From assembly GCA_016713245.1 (NCBI GenBank), contig JADJPM010000005.1, forward strand, positions 682,001 through 746,000: DNA of 64,000 bases. The letters run 5' to 3'. The notes under the pieces were generated by a model. It had not been told where the DNA came from. It was given only the letters and a program-made list of their open reading frames with translations, and searched no databases. The DNA comes from Verrucomicrobiaceae bacterium (GTDB taxonomy: Bacteria > Verrucomicrobiota > Verrucomicrobiia > Verrucomicrobiales > Verrucomicrobiaceae). Numbering within the stretch: position 1 is the first letter of the stretch; the number at the start of each line of letters is the position of its first letter. Of this stretch, positions 41,420 through 53,400 are shown piece by piece. The position numbers were made by a program, and so were the translations under genes.

Positions 41420-44400
41420 TTAGATCATCTGGCGGCGGCGGCGCATCATGAGGCCAAGGAGGCCCAGCATGAAGAGGAGGGCACGGGTTGGCTCTGGCAC
41501 AACTACAACAATGTGACCCGTGGTATAGAGATTGGTGGTATCCCAGAACAGGATGCCGCTGAGCGTGGGGAGATTCAAAGTCGCAAAGGAGCCAGGGCTG
41601 CCAGTGGCAATGCCGGACCAGTCAAACAACTGCCAACTGTCTCCATTCGCCCAGCTGGTGGAGGATGTGCCGGTGGTGTCCACCACATTGAGAACCGAGC
41701 TACCCCCGAAGATAATGTTGCTCCAGTCAGCCGCGCTAATGACGGCCTTGTCATTGGCGGTGGCAGCATTGACACCTCCCGCGTTGCTGAAGATCTCGAA
41801 GGTGGCGGCGGCATTGAAGTTGATGTTGCCAGTGCCAGTGACGGCCAAGGAGATGTCCTCTCCCGTCGAGCCGCCGAGGGAGCCGGGGGCGAAGGTTCCG
41901 TTGATCGTGATGCTGTTATTGGCGGCCGGGGCGATGAAACCAGTGCCGCCGAGTGTCGTGGAAGCATTCACAACGACTGAACCGAGTCCCGTGGCGGAGC
42001 CGGTGGTGTTGTTGGCGAGCAGGGTGCCACCTTCGACCGTCGTGGTGCCGGTGTAGGTGTTGGCACCCGTGAGTGTGGCGACACCCGCGTCCACCTTGGT
42101 GACGGAGAGCACGTCGCCAGTCACAGGGGTGGAATCCACTTGGCTGATGACGCCACTGAAAGTGATGCCTGTGCCGCTGGTGGCGGCCACACTGGAGGCG
42201 AGCCGGAGTATGCGAGCCTCGGACGCGCCAGCCTGGAGGTCTTGCAGGCTGATGGCACCGGAGAAGGTGCCGGTGTCAGTGGCGGCGCTGAGTGTGGAGC
42301 TGCCACCGATGGTGGTGGTGCCAGTGCCGTTGGTGGCGTTGACATTGATGTTGTTGGCGACGGTCAGACCGGTGGTATTTGCCAGCAAGGCGACATTGGG
42401 GTTCACCACATCAGAGCGGAAGCGGATCGGTTCCTGAGTGGTTTCGTTGCGCACCACGATCTGCTCTTCGAACTGGAACATGGTCTGGCCGGCATAAGTG
42501 CCATTTGTCACGGCGACTTGCGCACCATAGTTCATTTGGTTGCCAGTCTGGAAATCTGCGGCGCGGACGAGGGTCATCGTTGCTCCAGCGACGGCGGTGA
42601 CTTCGTAAATGCCATTGCGTTCTGGATTGGCTTCTTCACCCGAGATGAGGATGCGTGCGCCAGGTGCCGCATAAGTGTTTCCGTCGATGGTGCTGCTAAC
42701 ATTAGTGAAGGAACCAAATCCGTTGGTGCCGCCATTTGGGTTGAAGGTGCCGCTGCCGAGGATGCTGCTGAAGGTGGCGCGATCAACGGGTGTAGCGATG
42801 GTGGATGTCGCATCGCCAAGGTTCACTGCGCTTGCGCCTGCGGCCGTGTTGTTTTCGAGGAGGACCGTTCCTGCACGGACGATGGTGCCACCGACCATGG
42901 GGCTGCCAGAGGTGCCTGCGACGCCATTGGTAGGTGCATAGGTGTTGGCCTGCGTGAGGCGGAGGGTTCCACCGTCCACGACTGTCATGCGCCCGTCTCC
43001 ACTTACCACACCTTCGAGGCTCAACTGAGTGGAAGCTGCTGCTCCAGCATAGATGTCGCGGTTCAGAGTCACGGTGCCAGTGATGGCTGAATTGCCACCC
43101 GAGGAGGTGATCGTCGTGCTGCCCACTGTATTGACATTTGCCACAGTGATGTTGTTGGCAAAGGAGGGAGTGTTTTGCAGGTTTAGACCCGCAAAGGCGG
43201 AGGCACCTGAAACTGTAGCTACCCCAAGGGTGACAGTGCCGGAACCGAGTTTGGCACCGTTAGCCAGATTGAGAAGGCCATTGGCGATTTCCGTATTCCA
43301 GGCTTGTCCGCTGTTATCCACGGTGCTGAGCGTTTGGACGGCCCCGTTTCCGTTCACCCGGAAGATGGAGGCTCCGGTGCCGGTAATGGCACCCGCATAG
43401 ACGGCATCCTTCGTACCATCAAGGCCGACGCTCAGTGTGCTGCTGAGAGCAACGGTGGCATTCCCTTGAGTGGCTCCAACGCTGGAGAGTGAACCAATGG
43501 ACTGGTCAAAGGTGTTGAGTGCCAAGGTGCCGGAAACCGTGTCGCCAGTGACGATGTGGCGGCTGGTGGGGGCAAAGGTATCGGAGGCCCCGCCTTGCAG
43601 GGTACCAGCGACCACATTGGTAGCGCCACTGTAGTTGTTACCAGCATTGTTGAGCTGGAGAATGCCAGCACCCGCTTTACCGAGAGCACCTGTGCCTGTT
43701 ACAATACCAGCAATCTGGGTAGTCTGAGCAGATGCGACATCCACAGTGCCTCCAACTCCGCTCAGCGTGACGCCACGCAGTGCGTTCAGGGTGAAGCCAG
43801 TGGTCGTCTGAAGCGTGCCGCCGCTCAGAGTGACGTTATCGGCATCCGTAGCCTGCGGGACATCCCCCAAAGCGGTATCCATCGCCACGGCGATGGTGCC
43901 AGCCTCGATGATGGTGCCGCCGCGGTAGCCATTGCCCGTCGTGGTGTTTCCATCGGCGGTAACAGGGGTGAAGGTGAGTGTGCCAGCTCCTTTTTTGTGG
44001 ACCGTCACATTGCCGTCGATGGTGCCACCGTAGATCGTGCTGCTAGCTTGATTGACCGTGAGAGTCTTATCCGCAAAACCACCATTGTTGATACTGCCGC
44101 CATGACCGCTGAGGGAAGCCACCTCCTGGTTATTGCCATTGAGATCCAGCATTCCAGAGGTTCCAGCCATCACGAGCGAGGTGCCGGTGGGAAGGCCGTT
44201 GTTTTGACCGATCTGAAGGATGCCATTTTCCACACGCGTAGGGCCTGTGTAAGTGTTGGCCCCATTGAGGAGAATCACATCCTGGCCAACTTTGGTGAGG
44301 CCGCCTGTCCCCTGGATAACACCGTCGATCTGCAGGTAGGAACCACGGAGCGCAGGATCGGAGGGATTGGAACCGGTGGAGGTATTGATCTTGCCTTGAT

Positions 44401-47400
44401 CATAGATCCCACTCAGATCATAGACGCCATTGCTGCTCGTAGCATAAGGCTGACCGAGGAAGGAATTTCCAGTCAGGTTGATGGTCACGCCGCTGCCCAG
44501 GGTGTGGATGACAGCCACCTGCTCCCAGTCGCGCGGCAGATAACCCATGATCGAGCCGCCATTGAGGTCGATGGTCTGGGTGCCGGTCTGATTGTGCATG
44601 ACTTGGAGGCTGACACCCTGCGGCAGGGTGTAGTTTCCACTGCGGGCGCCGTCCACGGCCCAGCGCTCGGCGGAGCCTGGGTCCATGGTGAGCGTGGCGG
44701 TGGGGGAAAAGCCTGCGACCGCAATCTCCAACGCACCCGTTGAGTTGACCTTCAAGGTGTTGCCAGCAGCGCCGGCGGCACCGTTATGAAGGACGCGGAG
44801 TGAACCCTCGCCCACGGTGATGGTGCGGTTGCCGGTGAAGGAGGCGGTGTTGTCACCGAGGGTGAGGACGCCGTCACCGACCTTACGAAGGTCGTATAGG
44901 CCTTGGTTGCTCAGACCACCTGTGCCAGCTCCGCTGCCGAACTGCACGCCGACGGTGGAACCAGTGCCGAAAGTGCCTGACTCAACATGAACCAAATGGT
45001 GATCGAACAAGGTTACAGTACCAGTGCGGACAGTTTGGCGGAAGTTATCCACCTGGAAGAAGAACGTCCCTTCCTGACCTGTGCCTGCGACCGTGTTAGT
45101 CGTGCGCAAATCAATGGCTGGGATCTGCTGGAGGCGATCAGAGGCACCTACGACATAAACGCGACTCATGTCATAGGAGGTGATCTTCCCACCGTTCCAG
45201 GTGAAAAGGTCTGGTGTGCCGCTATTGAAGTTGTAGCGGACTTCAGAAAGATTGTATGTGCTGTCGTTGTCCACCATGTGAGAGCCATTGAGGATGACCT
45301 CACCGGTGCTTTGAGCACCCGGCGTGAGGAATTGCAGGCCACCGCCCGCATTGACGATCCAGTTCCCCGTGAACTGGGGTTGATCGCTGCGGATGTTCAG
45401 GAAGTTTGTGCCGGATTTGACGACCTCGCTGGCATAGATTTTGCCGTTGATCTGGAGTATGTTGTTGCTGGCCCAGATGAGGGCTTGGCCGTCACCCAAA
45501 CCGGAGGAGCCAAAGTAGAGATCGGCTTCAATGGTGGGAGTGTTGGCAGCCTGCATGAGGCCGCCGCTGCGGATGATGATGTTCTTGAACTGGCCGTCGG
45601 CACTGACGTTGATGTCACGGCTGACGCGGAGGGCATGGACATCCAAGTTCGCCCCGAGCGTGGCTGGATTGGCGGTGGCATCGAGAATCTCGGTGCCGTC
45701 GTTCAGCAGCAGCACGGTGCCGTCCAATGTGGCGGCGGCGGAACTGATGTAGTTGGCCGGTGCCCCACCTTCCGTAATGATTTGGAAGCCAAGTGTGGCA
45801 TCATACTTGAGGAACTGATTCTGCGATCGGCTGGTGATCCAAGGATCCACCATGTTGTTGTTAACCGGCACCTGACCAGCAGTGCCACCAGCACCGGAAG
45901 AAACAATGAAGCGGTTCGTGTTGACCGATCCGGCGTCGCCGAGCAAGTCGGCGTCGTGTCGGAGCATCAAAGTGGCGTTGGAGGTGCCGCGGAAAAGATT
46001 GCTCGTGATGAGTTCTGCACCAAAGCCCGTGTTACGGCGGACAACGACCTCCGCGCCACGGCCCACCGTCAGGTCACCGATGATTTCCTTGTTGGCTGCA
46101 TGGTCCGTGTTGTCACCAACGAGGTCAAGAACCGCACCATCAAGGGTGATGGCCGTGGTATCCGCCCATCGGCCGTTGCCACCGATGGTGCCGGCGGCTT
46201 GGTTGCCCGTGGTGCCGCTGCCTGTGAAGGGCGTCTGGTTGTCAAAGCGCAAACGAGAGGTTGAACGGAAAATCCAGGGGTTGGCATTGGTGGTGCCGCC
46301 GGTCGTCACGGCCGTGCCGGATGCGCCTTCGATGCGAACTTCACCAAACACATCCACTGTGCCACTGCCAAGAGGCGTGCGGAACGTGGTGCCAGTGCCA
46401 TTCGCGCCGCCTTGGAGACTGAGCGCAGAGGCACGATAGCCGCCATCCATGTTTCTTCCACGCGTCACCAAGGTGCCACCGGAGTAGGTGTTGTTGCTGT
46501 TCGCACCAAAAACCACCGTTCCCATGCCGAACACGTTATTCGCGGAACCGAGGATCATTTGGTTCGCCCCGGCGAACTGGGCACCAGCAGTGGCGGGATT
46601 CAGCGTGATCGTGGAGGAACCGCCGCCAATGAGGAACTGCGCGCTGCTAGCGCCCCAAGGCGCGATGGAGTTGGCACTCAGGGTGCCACCACCTGAGTTA
46701 GCACCCAGGAACCAATTGCCACCAAACCGAGAGGCCATAGCTGGGTCAGTCGTCAACGTTTGCGCGTTCTCAACGGAAACGATACCAAAACCGTTGCCGA
46801 TGAACTTGGAATTGTAACTGTCGAGCACAGAGGTGAAGTTGGCAATCGTTCGCACGCCGAGGACGGGCAAATGAGTATTGCTCAGGTTCACAGAGGTAAC
46901 TCCGCTACCCGTGCCAAAGCCTGCAGTGCTGTGAACACTCAGATTTGTGCCCGCGCGAACGATGATGGAACTGCCCGTGCCGCCCAAAGTGTCATTGGCA
47001 GCTTGCTGGACAATAGAACCGCGCTGCAGGTCCCAAATGCCGGTGAAGCCGGAATTGCCGCCTGCCGTGTTCTCATTGAGATACATATACCAAATGCCGG
47101 ACTTGGTGAGGCGACCCGCACCCTGCACCTCACCCTGGAGACGGAGTTCCGTGCTCTCGGGAAGGAAGACCGCGCTGTCATTCACGATGACATTGCTCTC
47201 AATGAGGTGGTCGTCACCGAATGATTCAGACAAGAAACGAACATGTGCCCCATTGATCGTGCGGAAAAGGTTTCCTCCGCCATTGGCACCGATGGTCATG
47301 TTGCGCTCGGCAGTGGCCCCATTTCGATTGCTGACAAAAGTGACTGCACCCGCAGCGGTGATGTCCTGACCTGCGGAGGCAAAGAAGGCACGGGCGGCGT

Positions 47401-50400
47401 TCGACTGCATGCGGATCTGACCGAAATTCAGGGTGTAGTCACCAGTTCCGAAGTTGTTGCCAGCATTGGCAATGGCAGCGATTTCACCGCGATTGAGGGT
47501 CACTGGGCCGGTCCAGCCGGTGTTGTCTGCCTCGACGCGGAGCTGGCCGTCACCGGATTTGATGATGTTGGAGCCGCCCGGGGTGCTGAGGGTGCCGCTG
47601 AGTTCGAGTCGCTGGGACTGGACATGGAGGCCGAAGGGTGCGGTGCCGTTCACGACTGTCGCACCACTGACTTCGATGGCGTAGGTGTTGGCACTGCTGG
47701 TGGTTGAGCTATTGTTGACGATGAGCGAGCTGCCCTGGAGAGTGCTGGAGCCTTGGATGGTCAGACTCGGGATCGTCACAAGAGCGCCAGCTGTCGAGGT
47801 GCCGGTATAGCGCTCCGCAAACAGACGGGCATAGGGCATGTCCGCAGCCAGGATGATGGCGTTGTTGAAGGTGCCCGCAGCATTGTTGTTGGTGCGTAGG
47901 CGGACTTCCGCCATCTGCTGAGCGTCGTTGTTGCCCAGCCAGTTTCCGGCGATGGTGAGAGAGGCAGTGCCCAGCGTGCCAGGGCCGTCAGCGAACAAGG
48001 TTCCCCCGTTCATCTGGACATTTCCTGTGATGACGTTCGCCACATTGGTGAGCTGGAGCTGACCTGCACCGTTGTGGGTGAGATTGGCCGCCGTGACGAC
48101 GCCACCGATGCGGGTCGTAACGCTATTTTGGTCGGAATAGATGATGCCTTCGACGGGCGCGGAGCCGTCGCCGAAATACACGTTTGTGGTGTCGAAGTTG
48201 ACGCGTGCGTTGTCGCGGTTGTCCACGATGAGGCCGCCGCTGTGGATATTGATCTGGCCGCCGGTAAGGGTGGTGTCATTGCTGGCCGCCTCATGGCTGA
48301 TGCGCAGCGCCCAGACGTTGGCGGTGCCGGCCAAAGTGGCATCCCCTGTCGTGGTGCCGTAGCTGGCGATGTCTGCCGAGGTCAGACCCGTAAAGAATGC
48401 AGCCCCAGTGCCAACAGCGCCTGAAGATTGAGTAAAGGCCCGATTCTGAACGCCGAAATCAGCATTGTAGGTGAGGAAGGTGTTGCGGCTCGGGTTGATC
48501 ATCCACGCTGGCAGCATGTTCTGGGCGTCCAGCATGCTGGTGCCGTTGTCGATGAAGAACTTCTGGCCTTGGAGATCGACACGACCGAGTTCGTCGGCAT
48601 TTTCACGGACATCAAAGGTCGCTTGGCCCACGCGGGTGATACTGGGTGTGCTGAGGACGATTTGCCCGTTGGTGCTATTGCGCTCCAAAAGGATGGCAGC
48701 GCCTTGTTCGACCGTCATCACCCCGATGCGCTCCTGGTTCTGGCGGGTGCTGCTGGAAACCAGGTTGAGAGTGGCACCGCGGAGGGTCATTGGTGTAGTG
48801 TCACCCCACTTGTTCTCATCGGATTCGAGGCCCAGGTTGGAATTGTCCAGACGGGAGAGGAGCATGGAATCATTAACGTCCATGCTGTAGTCAAAGCGCA
48901 GGCGGGAGCCTGGGTAGAGGTTCACAGTGTTGAACTGGCTGCCGTCATCACGCGTGGCACGGCCATCACCGCGAAACTCCAGGCTGCCGAACACGTCAAA
49001 GACAGGAGACTGGCTGTCCCCCATAATCATCAGGAAGTTGTTGGTGTTCCCGGTGTTGTCGGCGCGGAAGATGGTGGTGTTCCCGGTGTAGGACTGGTCA
49101 CCGTAGAGACGGACCTGAGCGGAGGTATTGGCGAGGGCGAAACCGTTGTCATATTGTGGTGCGCCGACCCAGAGGCTGGCGGAGCCTGAGACCGCATTGG
49201 TCTGGGTGATGCCGAGCACACCATTCGTCCCGAGGAAACGATACACATTATCAGCGCCCGCACCCATGGTGGCCGCCGTGTAATAGGTGGTGTCCCAGGC
49301 ACCCACGCCCCATTTGCCATTGCCCATCTTGGACTGGTCGATGGTGTTGGAGAAGAAGCCGTCTTGCAGGCCGAGGTTGATGGAGCCGTTTCCGGTGGAG
49401 AAAACGTTATACGAGGTGATGGGGGCATCCAGACCGATATCGACACGGGGAAGATTGCCACGCAGATCGCCAAACACCTGCACACGCTGTCCGCTGCCGG
49501 AAAGGATGTTGGAGGGAGCCGTGATGCGGATGGCCGAGTTGCGGTTCAGGACGATATCACCCGTTCCAAGGTTGGCCGTGGCGCTGTAGGCGAAGAGGTT
49601 GTTTGCCGCCATGTAGCGGCTGGCGTCCTCCGGCGCACGAGTGCCAAACAAAATGGTGCCATCCGTGACCACGGTGCCGCCGCTCCAGGTGCTGTTGTTG
49701 GCACCGATCTCCAAGCTGCTGCCACCCGTCTTGGTGAGGGTGTAGTTACCTGTGATACCGCCATTGAGAAGCAGAGGGGTATCCGTCTGGATGCGGGAGT
49801 TGCTGGTGAGAGTGATAGCACCATCAAAGCGGGGGTAAATGGCATTGCCGCCAGTGACGAGGAAAAGCTCCTTATCGACCGTGAGGTTGTTGAAGGTCAA
49901 AATCTTGTTCGACGCATTGTTAAAGCGATCTGTGTCCAGAGTGGAGTTACCACCGCTGTGGACGATGCTGTTGCCGATGGGCACCACCTGGAAATTGCCG
50001 GTGCTATCCCCACCCGCACGGACTTCCCACTCACCACCACGCAGCAAGACCGTGGTGGTCGAAGGGATGGAGCTGGCAAAACTTGTTGGAGTGGACCAAG
50101 ACTGGTCGTTGTTCCATGTGTTAACGATACCTTGGGCAATATCGAGAGTGCCCAAGGAGTTGGGCGTGGCTGAGTTATAATTGTCGAGAATGAGGCGTCC
50201 GGCACCGATCTTGGTGATTTTGGAGCCCGCTCCACCGATGATCTGGCCAGAGAAGGTGGTGCTGCTGCCTTGGCGGCCCATCACTAAGGTCGCGGTACCG
50301 AGGTCGAGCGTGCCTGCGGTGTTTTGAACCGCACTCACAACGCTGGATCCAGCCAGATTGCCAAATTCCTGATTGTTGTTGTTCAGGACGACGGAAGCAC

Positions 50401-53400
50401 CAGGCTGGATCGTCACGGTGGTGCCGGTGACGGCATTCAGATTGGCAAAGTTCGGCATCACATTGGCTGCCGTGAGGCTCAGTGTCCCTTGGTTGACCTG
50501 GACGTTGCCTTGGAAGCTGTTGTTGGCATTGGACAATTCCAAGGTGCCCGGCCCGTACTTGATGAAGCTGGTGGCGAGGGTGTTGTTAGCGTTGTTGCGG
50601 AAATTCGTGAGGTTTGCCCCGAGAGTGGAGACGGCTGCGTCATCGGTGTAAATCGAGAGGATATTGGTGCCGAAGTTGACCGTGCCGCCAGTAACGTCGG
50701 CACCACCGTTGAGGATCATACCCGCCTGGCCGGCCGTTCCTGAGTTCGGATCGCCGATGTTCAACGTGAACCCTCCGAGGGCGACATTCCCGGCTGCGGC
50801 AGTGCGGAATGCATAGACGGAGCGGTTAGCGGTCAAATTGCCGCCTGTGATGTCGAGAAGGTCGGTGGCACCTGTGGCAGTGTCGAGATCCACGGCAGAA
50901 GCGGTATAGGCTGCCGTGACGATATTGCTGCCCGCGACGCTCGCGTAGTGAGCCGCGTTGCTACCCGAAGCCTGAATGGCAGCCCAAGTGCCGATGGTTC
51001 CATTTACCGATGCAGGAGCCGTGGTGAAGGCAACAATCTCATTGGTGGCAGCTCCGAGATCGGTGGTGATGCCTTTGAGCGTCATTGTGGCGTTGTTGGT
51101 GCGAGCCAAGGAGCCAAATGTCCATGTGGTGGCATTCCCACCTGCGCCAGTGCTGTCCACAATGAGCGCAGCGTTGCCGGTGGTTACGTTCAAAGCACCT
51201 GTGGTGGTCGTCGCGTTAGTTGCGGCGGTGTTGTTGTTCAGGCGGAGGGTGCCATTGGCAACTGTGAAGGGGTTGTTTGTGCCGAAGGGGTCACCGCCGG
51301 CCTTTGCCTCACCGATGAGGGTGCCCTGGCTGACGGTGACGCCGCCTGTGTTGAAGGTGTTGCCACCGGAGGTAGGATTGAGAACCACCGTGCCATTGCC
51401 GACCTTGTTGATGCCGAAAGCTCCGCTGACGGTTCCCGTGAAGCTGGTGTCGCCGCCCGTCACCGCAGTGAGATTGAGGCCCCTGGTCGAAAGATTGACG
51501 TTTCCGCTGAACAACTTGGCCCCGGCATCAAGTCCACCGAGCGTTTGGGTGCTGCCGGTGGCGGTAACGATGATGTTCCGGTTGATGGTGCGGACACCTG
51601 AGGCCAGAAGCTGAGCGAATGAATTGTTACGAATGTTCAGATCCGTGACCGCTGTGCCAAAGGCATTGTCATGCGCGGCGACGAGGTAGCCATTATTGAG
51701 AACGGTGTCGCCAGCATAGGTGTTGTTACCACTGAGGATCAAAGTACCTTGGTCTGACTTCTCAAGGACATTTGCGGCTGCACCAGCGACCACGCCGCTG
51801 AGAGTCACCACCGCGCCACGAGGACGAAGGACAATGCTACGATTCAGGGTCGTGGTGCCTTGAACTTCGAGGCCATAGCCGTTGAAACCGTCAAAGAAAA
51901 TGGAACTGCTATCACCGCCGTTGGTAGCGTGCGTGCCGCCGTGGCTGATTGTCAAGGCACCATTGAGCCGGACCAATTGATTGCTGCTGGAGCCATTGAA
52001 AGACCCTACCGTGATCACACGCGTCTCACCGCCATCATTGCCGGAAGAGGTGACGATATCGTTCTGAAACACAAAGGGGCCAGCGCCATCCATGCGAAAC
52101 TCGAGGTCGGCCCGGCGGTCGTTGGTGTTGGCGAAATTGATGGTTGAACCTGCACCACCTGCTGCACCGATGTTGTTTAACACCAAGCGACCCTGCTCCA
52201 CCTGCGTGTTTCCAAGGTAGGTGTTGTCGCCGCCCAAAATGAGCACACCGCCTTGGCGCTTGCGAATTCCGACAGCACCGGTGCCCGTCTGAGCAATGAC
52301 GCCGTTGAAAGTCAGGTTGCCGAGACCGGAGTGGTGGTTGTTGTCATCACCGATATCGAAGAAGGCATTTCGGGCCGTGGTGCCGTTTTCTAGGGTCACC
52401 GCGCCATTGAACACGGTGTTGATATATGAAGTGCCAATGCGGTTCACGGTGAAGACACGATCCGCATTGTCCATGCGCATGGTGAAGTCATTCAAGGTCA
52501 AGGCACCGAAGATGCCCCCGCCCGTGGGCAGAGTGCGGAACACCGCGTTCGTGCTCTTGACGAAGATGTTGCGGGCAGCGTACTGCGTATCCGTCTGGCC
52601 GAAGTGGGAGGCAAGAGGATCAATGCCGAGGCGGAGCTCGCCGCCGCGGAGGGAGAGGTTGTTATTGGCGGTGTTGAGAGCGCCATTCTGACCGACGGCC
52701 AAGATACCGCCGTTGCCAATCAGAGTGCCCGCCGTGAGAGCGGTGCCGACCGTCTGGGCAATGGTGCCAGAGTAGTTTTGGGCATTCGGCAGCCAAACGG
52801 TACCACCGATGTTCGTGCGGGCGGTTTCGTCTTCAGCGCCAACGACGAGAGGCACAGCACCACTCAGAACATTGGAATTGGCGATGGTGAGCGTGCCCCC
52901 ACCTGAACCCAAGCGGTGAGCCTCAAAGTTACCACCTGTTTTGGTGCGGCCGGTGGCCGTGAGAGTGGTGCCGGTGTAGGTGCCATTGCCCGTATCGGCA
53001 CCGAACCAAGCCTGCACATCTGGAGTGACGGCCTTCACCTGCGCGAGAATATCCGTGGAGAAGTTGTGATTGCCACGCAGCGAGATGGCGATGCGGTTGG
53101 CACGGCGGACATCTGTGCCAGTTTGCTGATTGACGATGAGGAAGCTATTGCCGCCGGTCTGAGTGGGGGAGGTCGTGTTGTTCGTCAGGCTGGAGAAAAC
53201 AATATCCGCACCAGAGCCGTAGCCCGCGCCGAGACCGATGGCAGCAGGCGTGTCATCATTGTTGTTTTGCAAGGCGATCAACTGCTTAGAGCCGATGTTC
53301 GCGGGAGAGTCGATAATCAATCGGCTGCCCGCATTGACGAAGATGTCGTTACCCGTCACGTTGGCACCGAGGGTCCCTGTGTTGCGGAGCCAGATTTCAC